From Bacillota bacterium (lineage in GTDB: Bacteria > Bacillota > Clostridia > Lachnospirales > Lachnospiraceae): 6,023 nt of DNA. The stretch is from assembly GCA_023398855.1 (NCBI GenBank), contig JAEWRS010000508.1, positions 1-6,023 on the forward strand. The letters are read 5' to 3'. Each line of letters begins with the position of its first letter. Positions within the stretch are counted from its first letter, which is position 1. The notes under the pieces were generated by a model, which made no database searches, was not told where the DNA came from, and saw only the letters and a list, made by a program, of their open reading frames with translations. This document shows positions 1 through 5,529 of this stretch, in pieces. The translations under genes and the position numbers were made by a program.

Positions 1-749
1 TTCAGGCTGTAAAACAGTTTCAATCCAGAAATGGATTGGTGGTAGACGGATATCTGGGTCCGTCTACCCGTATTGAGCTGAAAAAACTAACGGCAAGGCC
101 CAATGGCCTGATTATCGGTGAAAAAGGTGAAAGTGTGGAAAGGGTGCAGAATCTGCTAAGTAAATATGGATATCTGTCTTCTGGGAATGTGACCGGATAC
201 TACGGAGAAATTACAGAAAAAGCAGTGAAATCTTTTCAGGAGAACAACAAGCTGTCTGTGGATGGCTCCGTTGGAATTCGCACCATGACGGCACTGACCG
301 GAGACCGCGCGGTAAGAGTAAAGACAGCCGGTTCCCCTGGAAGCGGAAAGGGCACGGATCATAAGCCTGGTGGGGAAGGCACAGCCGGGGGCAATGTACA
401 AGCCCTGATTGATGCCGCGGCTTCTAAGGTTGGTACAAAATATGTTTGGGGTGCAAAAGGACCCAATTCTTTTGATTGCTCTGGTTTTGTTTACTGGAGC
501 TTAAATCAGATTGGGGTAAGACAGAGTTACTTAACATCCAGTGGCTGGAGATCAATCGGAAAGTATAAAAAGATTACGGATTATGACGACATTCGGCCTG
601 GTGATATTGTGGTTGAAAAGGGGCATATGGGAATAGCAGCTGAAAATGGTAAGGTGATTGATGCCTCATCAGGTAACGGCAAGGTTGTATACCGGCAAAG
701 AACAAAATGGTGGAGAGATAATTTTATAGTGGCATGGAGGATTTTTTAA
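1..749 (+). CDS. NlpC/P60 peptidoglycan hydrolase with peptidoglycan-binding repeats, 5'-truncated by window edge
   Basis: The reading frame is open from base 3, so the start and any signal peptide lie upstream; 248 residues are visible. Residues 1-27 are the end of one peptidoglycan-binding (PG_binding_1) repeat (AVKQFQ...GLVVDGYLGPST). Residues 36-99 are a second complete repeat (AVKSFQENNKLSVDGSVG). A Gly/Pro/Lys-rich linker (about 101-132) leads to a C-terminal NlpC/P60 domain (133-248). The catalytic Cys is C159 in FDCSGF and the His is H208 in KGHMGI. The third polar position, usually His, appears to be D220 in VIDASSG. Known for the family: these enzymes cleave peptide stems of peptidoglycan, commonly the gamma-D-Glu-diamino acid bond, outside the membrane, in cell-wall turnover, separation or spore germination. 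The exact role here is unknown. A TTG at 36 could be mistaken for a start, but the repeat homology begins before it. Domain assignment is firm; substrate is inferred. Confidence 0.9.
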   Translation, partial: QAVKQFQSRNGLVVDGYLGPSTRIELKKLTARPNGLIIGEKGESVERVQNLLSKYGYLSSGNVTGYYGEITEKAVKSFQENNKLSVDGSVGIRTMTALTGDRAVRVKTAGSPGSGKGTDHKPGGEGTAGGNVQALIDAAASKVGTKYVWGAKGPNSFDCSGFVYWSLNQIGVRQSYLTSSGWRSIGKYKKITDYDDIRPGDIVVEKGHMGIAAENGKVIDASSGNGKVVYRQRTKWWRDNFIVAWRIF

Positions 750-833
750 CAATGCCCCTGATTCCATTCCCTGAAATTAGAGAACTGTATGCATACCAGG
801 TATTTTATTCTTAATTTGATACCCCAAAAGTGT

Positions 834-862
834 TTTTCAGAACATGACGCTTATATTATAAA
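834..862 (+). promoter_or_regulatory. Possible sigma-A-type promoter for the Spo0A-C/chorismate mutase gene
   Basis: The hexamer TTTTCA (834-839) and TATAAA (857-862) are separated by 17 bases, matching the -35 and -10 consensus at 4/6 and 5/6 positions. The rest of the gap 750-877 holds no gene and no convincing T-tailed terminator for the upstream hydrolase. The site is AT-rich, so a chance match is possible. Confidence 0.35.
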
Positions 863-877
863 GCTTTATGCATTAAT

Positions 878-1468
878 ATGAATCATAACTGGAAGAAAAT
901 TCAGTATGGGATTTCTGGAACACAGAATCTCAAATTTCAAGAAGAAGTGGAGTGGATGGATATAACTACTACGGCAATAAACCATTATTTAGACAACCTG
1001 GGAGTCAAACATACCTACACTGGCTACAGATATCTGGTTGAAGCAATCCGGCTAGGAGTTGAGTGTAATCATGCAATCGGAATCATGAAAATATATGAAC
1101 AGATTGCTCAAAGCCATAATACAAAGAGCAGCCTGGTAGAGAGAGCAATCAGGTCTGCCACAAATTCCTTTGGATTAACCAATAAAGAATTTATTTCAAA
1201 GGCAATTGATGATATAATTTATAGTTCCGGTGAATCTGGAGATTATGGGAAAGTACAAGACTCAGAAAAAATCAGAATCCCAGTTACCATGAAATGCTAT
1301 AGTATGGCTGAAGTCAAAGAAAATGTTGACAGAATTGATAATGAGATAGTCAAGCTTATATATGAAAGACAGATGTATGTGATTCAGTCCTCAGTTTTTA
1401 AAAAGAGTGAAGATGAGATGATCAGTCCTGACCGTTCTGAAGCACTTATCCATAATTTCCGTGTATAA
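878..1468 (+). CDS. Spo0A C-terminal-like DNA-binding domain fused to a partial chorismate mutase (AroQ/PchB-type) domain
   Basis: The 196-residue product has two recognisable parts. Residues about 28-117 match the Spo0A C-terminal DNA-binding domain: LGV, then GYRYLVEAI, then NTKSSLVERAIRSA, against GYLYLREAI and NTTASRVERAIRHA in Bacillus Spo0A. The phosphoacceptor receiver domain is absent. Residues about 142-196 match an AroQ-type chorismate mutase/isochorismate-pyruvate lyase domain (MAEVKENVDRID, YERQMYV, FKKSED, PDRSEAL). R164 and K175 align with PchB R31 and K42, but K147 stands where PchB has R14, and the helix carrying the last active-site Gln is missing, so catalysis is doubtful. 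The ATG at 878 has no clear ribosome binding site. An ATG at 956, with a weak AGAAG about 8 bases upstream, would still give the whole Spo0A-like domain and may be the true start. Role inferred: DNA-binding regulator, possibly sensing an aromatic metabolite, or a decaying gene. Confidence 0.7.
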   Translation: MNHNWKKIQYGISGTQNLKFQEEVEWMDITTTAINHYLDNLGVKHTYTGYRYLVEAIRLGVECNHAIGIMKIYEQIAQSHNTKSSLVERAIRSATNSFGLTNKEFISKAIDDIIYSSGESGDYGKVQDSEKIRIPVTMKCYSMAEVKENVDRIDNEIVKLIYERQMYVIQSSVFKKSEDEMISPDRSEALIHNFRV

Positions 1469-1527
1469 TTGTCAGGACCTGGGGCAGACCAGGATATGGC
1501 ACAAGCAGAAAAAGAATCATTGATCTG

Positions 1528-1564
1528 ATGATGAAGGCGGTTCTGCCGGACCGTCCTTCATCAT
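1528..1564. terminator. Strong hairpin between convergent genes, probable bidirectional terminator
   Basis: The arms 1528-1541 and 1550-1564 pair over 14 base pairs with one bulged T (1554) and an 8-base loop. The hairpin lies between the + strand Spo0A-like gene ending at 1468 and the - strand LysR gene ending at 1587. No T-run follows on the + strand. On the - strand a short T-rich stretch (complement of about 1509-1516) follows some 11 bases after the stem, so the fit to a classical intrinsic terminator is imperfect in both directions. Confidence 0.5.
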
Positions 1565-1586
1565 ATGGAACCCTGGGACAGAAGAC

Positions 1587-2522
1587 TTATCTTTGTGCGG
1601 ATAATAAGAACTTTTTCATTGCCCGCGTAACATATTTGCTGGTTTTATGATAAAAGTAAATATTTCTCACCGAATGTATGCTGTCGATTTTGTAATAAAT
1701 CATACGGGGGTCTGGTAAAGTTTCTTTTACCAGTGTATCACTGATCAATGTTATTCCCATACCATTGCAGGCAGTGTGGTAAGCAGTTGCTAATTGATCC
1801 AATTCCAGTACAATATTGGGTTTAATCCTGTGCTCTTCAAATATCCTGTCGGCTCTGGTACGCGTATCATTACCAAATCGCAGCAGTATGAACGGAGCAT
1901 CCTCAAATAGGTCCAGCGGAACCGCGGGTACTGAAGAAAGCAAGTGCCTGTTATTTACAATATCATCTGTAGTCAGGCAGTATTTTTTTGCATTCTTGTT
2001 GTTATGGAATTTCACTGGAACCGCAAGTATCATTTGTTCCTGATAAAAAAGGTGCTTTTGGTAGATGGCCTCATTAAACGGATAATTATCTATAATTAAA
2101 TCTAATTCACCGGCATGAAGATATTTTTCCAGGTGTACGGTGTTGGCTTCAATCAAATTAACAGCTACCCGGGGGTATTCTGACTTGAATTTTGTAATGA
2201 TCGGAGGAAGAATATAAGAAGCAAAGAAATTACTGGCTCCAATTGCCAGGGTACCTGATTTTAAGTCACATAAATCACTTAAATAAGTTTCAAAGCCATT
2301 TTCTATATCCATAATTTTCTCGACACATCTTATATATTCCTCACCACAATCAGTTAATCGTATGGGCGTTGTACTCCGGTCAAATAATTGAGAGCCAATT
2401 TTGGTTTCAACTTTTTTTATTGTCAGGCTTAATGAGGGCTGGGTGATAAATAATTTTTCTGCTGCCTTGGAGAAACTTTTTGCTTTATAAACTTCGTAAA
2501 CATACTCTTTGTTGGAAAACAT
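1587..2522 (-). CDS. LysR-family transcriptional regulator, divergent from aspA
   Basis: The 311-residue product has the usual LysR length and layout. Residues 1-60 form the winged helix-turn-helix (SFSKAAEKLFITQPSLSLTI, then the LFDRSTTPIRLTDCG wing), followed by a linker helix and a two-lobed effector-binding domain from about residue 90 (GTLAIGASNFFASYILPPII) to about 305 (GMGITLIS near 254-261). The ATG at 2522 is preceded by a perfect AGGAGG five bases away, which fixes the start. The family acts in the cytoplasm as tetramers that bind T-N11-A sites and change promoter activity when a small ligand binds. The gene is transcribed away from aspA across a 226-base repeat-rich gap, the classic arrangement in which a LysR protein regulates its neighbour and itself. 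Aspartate, fumarate or a related acid as ligand is inferred from context only. No gene-specific name can be given. Confidence 0.93.
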   Translation of the reverse strand: MFSNKEYVYEVYKAKSFSKAAEKLFITQPSLSLTIKKVETKIGSQLFDRSTTPIRLTDCGEEYIRCVEKIMDIENGFETYLSDLCDLKSGTLAIGASNFFASYILPPIITKFKSEYPRVAVNLIEANTVHLEKYLHAGELDLIIDNYPFNEAIYQKHLFYQEQMILAVPVKFHNNKNAKKYCLTTDDIVNNRHLLSSVPAVPLDLFEDAPFILLRFGNDTRTRADRIFEEHRIKPNIVLELDQLATAYHTACNGMGITLISDTLVKETLPDPRMIYYKIDSIHSVRNIYFYHKTSKYVTRAMKKFLLSAQR

Positions 2523-2539
2523 ACCTGCCTCCTATAACC

Positions 2540-2646
2540 CATAAATAAAAACTTATATTATCAGTAAATATATTTATATGTGTTTAATATACTGCGTGAT
2601 TTACTAATAAGCAAGTAGTAACATGGGTTATTTATTTTTATTTATG
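2540..2646. promoter_or_regulatory. Inverted-repeat cluster in the LysR/aspA control region
   Basis: Three symmetrical elements lie in this AT-rich gap. The outer arms CATAAATAAAAA (2540-2551) and TTTTTATTTATG (2635-2646) are perfect 12-base inverted copies. The inner arms TTATCAGTAAAT (2558-2569) and ATTTACTAATAA (2599-2610) match at 11 of 12 positions. TAAATATATTTA (2565-2576) is a perfect palindrome. They sit between the LysR start and the aspA promoter, where regulator binding sites would be expected. AT-richness raises the chance of accidental symmetry, so the operator role is inferred. Confidence 0.45.
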
Positions 2647-2668
2647 TTTATCATATTCATATTTATAT

Positions 2669-2697
2669 TTGTTTTTGGAAAACAGCGACTATATAAT
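2669..2697 (+). promoter_or_regulatory. Probable aspA promoter
   Basis: A perfect TATAAT -10 box (2692-2697) is preceded after 17 bases by TTGTTT (2669-2674), a weak -35 matching TTG only. A strong -10 with a poor -35 suits a promoter that depends on an activator such as the divergent LysR protein. The predicted transcript would have about 45 untranslated bases before the aspA start. Confidence 0.55.
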
Positions 2698-2748
2698 AAG
2701 GTCTAGAGAAAGCCAAAAGCTAAAATAGAATGAAAGAGGTAATTGATC

Positions 2749-4179
2749 ATGGATAAGGAAACGGTAGTTGAGACAAGGCAGGAATGTGATTCCATTGGCA
2801 CCAAGGAGGTTCCTTTTTATGCGTATTACGGAATCCAGACACTCCGGGCAGCAGAGAACTTTTATATTACCGGTTTAAATATGCATCCAGAACTTATTAA
2901 CAGTATTGTGCAGATAAAAAAAGCTGCTGCTATCACAAATTTCGAGGTGGGGCAGCTGGATAAAAAATGTGCGGACGCCATTGTGCGTGCCTGCGATGAA
3001 ATCCTTTCAGGGAAATTTTATGACCAGTTTATCGTAGATCCTATTCAGGGGGGCGCAGGAACATCACTTAACATGAATGCCAACGAAGTAATCGCCAACC
3101 GCGCTATAGAACTGATGGGTGGTAAGAAAGGCGATTATACTCTGGTGAATCCCAATGACCACGTGAATCATGGGCAGTCTACAAATGATGTATTCCCTTC
3201 CTGCGGACGAATGACGGCCTTAAAGCTTCTGAATAAAGCCACTGTGGAGCTTGAACGGCTCTATCATGTGTTATCCCAAAAAGCGGAGGAGTTTGATCAT
3301 GTCATCAAGATGGGACGGACACAGCTGCAGGATGCGGTTCCCATTCGTTTGGGGCAGGAGTTTCGGGCTTACAGTACGGCAATCAGAAGGGATATTGCCC
3401 GTTTTGAAAATGCAAAAAAGGAAATGAGCGCCCTCAATATGGGTGGCACCGCCATTGGTACGGGCCTCAATGCTGATGTAAAATATATGCAAAGAGTCGT
3501 GAAAAACATGGCATTAGTTTCTGGTCTGGATCTTATACAGGCATTTGATTTAATCGATGCCACACAAAACTTAGACGGCTACACATTTGTGTCAGGTACA
3601 GTAAGGACCTGTGCGGTCAATCTTTCTAAAATGGCAAATGATCTTCGGTTAATGTCTTCCGGCCCAAGAACAGGATTAGGAGAGATTAATCTTCCGCCAA
3701 AGCAGCAGGGATCTTCGATTATGCCGGGAAAAGTGAATCCTGTAATTCCCGAGGTTGTCAACCAGGTAGCCTTTAATATTATTGGAAATGATATGACTAT
3801 CACCATGGCAACAGAAGCAGGGCAATTAGAATTGAACGCTTTTGAACCGATTATATTTTATAATCTGTTCCAGTCAATCGAAACATTGACTTATGCAGTA
3901 CGTACCTTGATTGATAACTGTATCACTGGAATAACAGCCAACGAGGAACATTGCCGAAGCATGGTTGAAAACAGTGTGGGCATCATTACAGCCATTTGCC
4001 CATATGTGGGATACAATAAAGCGTCAGCATATGCAAAAGAAGCCATACATACAGGGGTATATGTAAAAGATTTAATTTTAAAAGAAAAATTGTTTTCCAA
4101 AGAGGATTTGGAACAGATATTAGATCCTTACTCCATGACGGAACCAGGGACTTCCGGTAAACTTTTGAGTAAAGCATGA
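2749..4179 (+). CDS. aspA: Aspartate ammonia-lyase (aspartase)
   Basis: Catalyses reversible deamination of L-aspartate to fumarate and ammonium in the cytoplasm as a homotetramer of the aspartase/fumarase superfamily. The 476 residues match the usual length (E. coli AspA 478). Substrate-site motifs are in place: GGAGTS (T105, S106), QSTND (S144, T145, N146), GRTQLQDAVP (Q192), and the mobile loop GSSIMPGKVNP with the catalytic-base Ser S322 and K328. These sit at a constant offset of four from the recalled AspB numbering (T101, S140, S318, K324). Gln at 192, where fumarases have His, and closeness to E. coli AspA throughout (AYYGIQTLRAAENFYI, AEAGQLELNAFEPII) favour aspartase over fumarase. 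The start is the ATG at 2749, with AGAGG nine bases upstream; an in-frame TTG at 2743 is too near that site. It is monocistronic, with its own promoter and terminator, divergent from a LysR gene that probably controls it. Confidence 0.96.
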   Translation: MDKETVVETRQECDSIGTKEVPFYAYYGIQTLRAAENFYITGLNMHPELINSIVQIKKAAAITNFEVGQLDKKCADAIVRACDEILSGKFYDQFIVDPIQGGAGTSLNMNANEVIANRAIELMGGKKGDYTLVNPNDHVNHGQSTNDVFPSCGRMTALKLLNKATVELERLYHVLSQKAEEFDHVIKMGRTQLQDAVPIRLGQEFRAYSTAIRRDIARFENAKKEMSALNMGGTAIGTGLNADVKYMQRVVKNMALVSGLDLIQAFDLIDATQNLDGYTFVSGTVRTCAVNLSKMANDLRLMSSGPRTGLGEINLPPKQQGSSIMPGKVNPVIPEVVNQVAFNIIGNDMTITMATEAGQLELNAFEPIIFYNLFQSIETLTYAVRTLIDNCITGITANEEHCRSMVENSVGIITAICPYVGYNKASAYAKEAIHTGVYVKDLILKEKLFSKEDLEQILDPYSMTEPGTSGKLLSKA

Positions 4180-4231
4180 GAGTAAGAGCTGGAATAAAAG
4201 ACAGACAAAAGAGGACTTTTAAAGCTTCGGC

Positions 4232-4278
4232 AAAACACCGCTTATCATGGTTATTTCATGAAAAACGGTGTTTTTTTC
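4232..4278 (+). terminator. Intrinsic terminator after aspA
   Basis: AAAACACCG (4232-4240) pairs perfectly with CGGTGTTTT (4266-4274), and a run of seven T (4271-4277) closes the structure. The intervening bases form an inner stem, TCATG (4245-4249) with CATGA (4257-4261), so the hairpin has two tiers. It begins about 50 bases past the aspA stop. Confidence 0.88.
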
Positions 4279-4301
4279 AAGTCTTTTGCATTACATGAAT
4301 T

Positions 4302-4348
4302 AAAATACCCCTAAAATATTGAACATAAGATGTTTATTTGGGGTATTT
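4302..4348. repeat. Long-armed inverted repeat between the aspA terminator and the next promoter
   Basis: AAATACCCC (4303-4311) is perfectly complemented by GGGGTATTT (4340-4348), with a 28-base AT-rich loop. No T-run follows on the + strand. It ends 29 bases before the -35 box of the next gene, so it is outside the predicted transcript. It could be a back-up or reverse-direction terminator, or a regulator site; the sequence does not decide. Confidence 0.45.
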
Positions 4349-4377
4349 GTTGTAAAAATCACAGCCCCAGGATAACC

Positions 4378-4406
4378 TTTACATTAAAATTGCTATCCTA
4401 TATTAT
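4378..4406 (+). promoter_or_regulatory. Promoter of the PRD-type regulator gene, flanked by an inverted repeat
   Basis: TTTACA (4378-4383) and TATTAT (4401-4406) are separated by exactly 17 bases, each matching consensus at 5 of 6 positions. AGGATA (4369-4374) and TATCCT (4394-4399) form a 6-base inverted repeat bracketing the -35 box, a plausible operator. The predicted start of transcription is about 30 bases before the gene. Confidence 0.65.
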
Positions 4407-4445
4407 AAAATCAACTAGTGGATATTAAAAGAATGGAGCTTAGCT

Positions 4446-5075
4446 ATGTTTCAAATCGGAAGGCGGGAAATTGAACTTCTTTATCTGGTAAATTCATCGA
4501 AGGATGGGTTTATTTACAGAGAGTTAATGGAGAGATTTGGATATACGGAACGCTCTTTTAAATATGCTGTAGACTTAATCAATAGTTTTCTGAAGGAAAA
4601 CTCTCAACAGGCCTGTTTTGTACTTGATAATAAAAGATGTTATTTAAAAAACACCCCTCTTTCCATGAAGTTTACACTGGATCACATCACAAAAGAACTG
4701 TATTACCTTTCAAAGGAAGACCGTAGTGAAACCATCTTCTTTCGGTATCTGGCTGATCTACACTACACAATCGATGAAATTACAGACTATCTGGCTGTGA
4801 GTAAGTCTATTTCCTGTGAGAAAATCTTAAAGATCAAACTGCCCTGTGAAGAATTTTTTAAATTTGTCATTGTTCTAAACAAAGGTTATTCCATAGAAAG
4901 CAACGAAAAAGATCAGTATCTGTTAACTGGAAGTATGATCTGGATCCATCATCTTGTTTCTGATTTACTGCAAAAACACACCAACCAGTCCTTTCAGACA
5001 TTATCAAATGAATACTGTGGAAATGGCCCTGGAAGCCAAAGCCATGAATATGACGGTGATCGGTATTACCAATAA
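4446..5075 (+). CDS. Truncated BglG/PRD-type transcriptional regulator with out-of-frame tail
   Basis: The ATG at 4446 has GGAG seven bases upstream and a good promoter, so expression is likely. The 209-residue product resembles the N-terminal part of PRD-containing PTS regulators of the BglG/LicR/MtlR type. A first helix-turn-helix lies at about 5-50 (REIELLYLV...YRELMERFGYTERSFKYAVDLIN), with a wing to about 68 (YLKN). A second lies at about 95-131 (YTIDEITDYLAVSKS), and LNKGYSIE at 144-151 is the typical motif after it. The second recognition helix reads VSKSISCEKI rather than the usual VSKSTISR pattern, suggesting drift. No phosphorylatable PRD histidine domain or EIIA/EIIB part follows; such proteins normally run to about 500-700 residues. 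Residues from about 189 are translated from DNA that encodes a SIS-domain protein in another frame. It is therefore the front piece of a deleted gene, possibly still a short DNA-binding protein. The family call is by motif pattern only. Confidence 0.6.
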   Translation: MFQIGRREIELLYLVNSSKDGFIYRELMERFGYTERSFKYAVDLINSFLKENSQQACFVLDNKRCYLKNTPLSMKFTLDHITKELYYLSKEDRSETIFFRYLADLHYTIDEITDYLAVSKSISCEKILKIKLPCEEFFKFVIVLNKGYSIESNEKDQYLLTGSMIWIHHLVSDLLQKHTNQSFQTLSNEYCGNGPGSQSHEYDGDRYYQ

Positions 5076-5388
5076 AGCATATTCTGCAAAGAGTGCATCC
5101 CGTCACAGCAGCGGAAAGCGGCTTTTTGAGCTGTGTGACATATCCATAGACAATGGCGGAGAGTTTGGAGACGGCTGTGTTTCCATTAATGGAATACAGG
5201 AAAAGGCAGGAGCAACCTCCACGGTAATAGGAGCTTCCATTGTCAACGGCATTTCCGTCCGAACTGCTGAAATTCTGGCTGAAAGAGGAATCAGGCCACC
5301 GGTCCTTCACAGTGCAAATGCAGATGGAGGAGATGAGATCAACAAGAGAATTTTTGAAGAATACAAGGACTGTATTCATTATTTATAA
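4954..5388 (+). pseudogene. C-terminal half of a UPF0309/COG4821 SIS-domain phosphosugar-binding protein
   Basis: The frame is open from 4954, but recognisable homology begins at about 5011 (NTVEMALEAKAMNMTVIGIT) and runs to the TAA at 5386-5388. It covers the second half of the UPF0309/COG4821 family: SRHSSGKRLFELCDISIDNGG, then GATSTVIGASIVNGI, then GIRPPVLHSANADGGDEINKRIFEEYKDCIHYL, the standard C-terminus. The N-terminal half with the first phosphosugar-binding motif (GSGHSH-like) and the SNSGxN motif is missing; intact members are about 245 residues. Even at the join, the family pattern NPVPIEMA appears shortened to NTVEMA. The ATGs at 4954 and 5008 lack ribosome binding sites, and the frame overlaps the upstream regulator fragment by about 120 bases in a different frame. 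It is best read as a remnant left by a deletion. The intact family is thought to bind or isomerise phosphosugars; the exact reaction is not established. Confidence 0.75.
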
Positions 5389-5397
5389 GAGGAGTAA

Positions 5398-5445
5398 ATG
5401 ATTCTTTCATGCCGGAGAATGAGAAAGGAAGAACGTCATGTTTGA
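5398..5445 (+). other. Fifteen-codon open frame behind a good ribosome binding site, possible relic of a lost gene
   Basis: AAGAGGAG (5387-5394), overlapping the SIS stop codon, is followed three bases later by ATG at 5398 and 15 codons (MILSCRRMRKEERHV) ending in TGA at 5443-5445. Placement right after a stop codon is typical of a coupled downstream gene. The frame overlaps the next promoter and resembles nothing I recognise, so it may be the beginning of a gene lost by deletion or a meaningless short frame. Confidence 0.25.
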
Positions 5446-5471
5446 CGTATGTTAAAAAAACATGATATAAT
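5433..5471 (+). promoter_or_regulatory. Promoter of the ROK-family gene with overlapping operator-like palindromes
   Basis: TTGACG (5442-5447) and a perfect TATAAT (5466-5471) are 18 bases apart, the strongest promoter match in the window. Two perfect inverted repeats overlap the -35 box: ACGTCA (5433-5438) with TGACGT (5443-5448), and CATGTTT (5437-5443) with AAACATG (5458-5464). A repressor bound here would block RNA polymerase. Autoregulation by the downstream ROK protein is a reasonable inference. Confidence 0.7.
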
Positions 5472-5529
5472 AAGAAAAGCTGACAGAAACTATATCTGAT
5501 GCATATTATAGAGCGGCGAGGATGACGGA

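Noticed and set aside
156..401. 81-codon - strand frame within the peptidoglycan hydrolase
   Set aside because: It is antisense to conserved peptidoglycan-binding repeats and has no domain of its own.
787..796. Ten-base palindrome GTATGCATAC after the hydrolase gene
   Set aside because: It has no loop and no T-run, so it cannot act as a terminator, and short AT-rich palindromes are common by chance.
2317..2324. Near match to a Spo0A box (CTCGACA against TTCGACA)
   Set aside because: A single imperfect match inside the LysR coding sequence carries no weight as a regulatory site.
2743..2748. Upstream TTG start for aspA
   Set aside because: It would leave only three bases after the AGAGG ribosome binding site; the ATG at 2749 has correct spacing and gives the usual aspartase N-terminus.
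3271..4177. Several - strand open frames of 63-75 codons inside aspA
   Set aside because: They are opposite-strand shadows of a strongly conserved enzyme, with no ribosome binding sites and no recognisable products.
4867..5379. 170-codon open frame on the - strand
   Set aside because: It lies antisense to the SIS-domain remnant, whose + strand translation gives clear family motifs, and its own product is Ser/Cys-rich with no recognisable domain.
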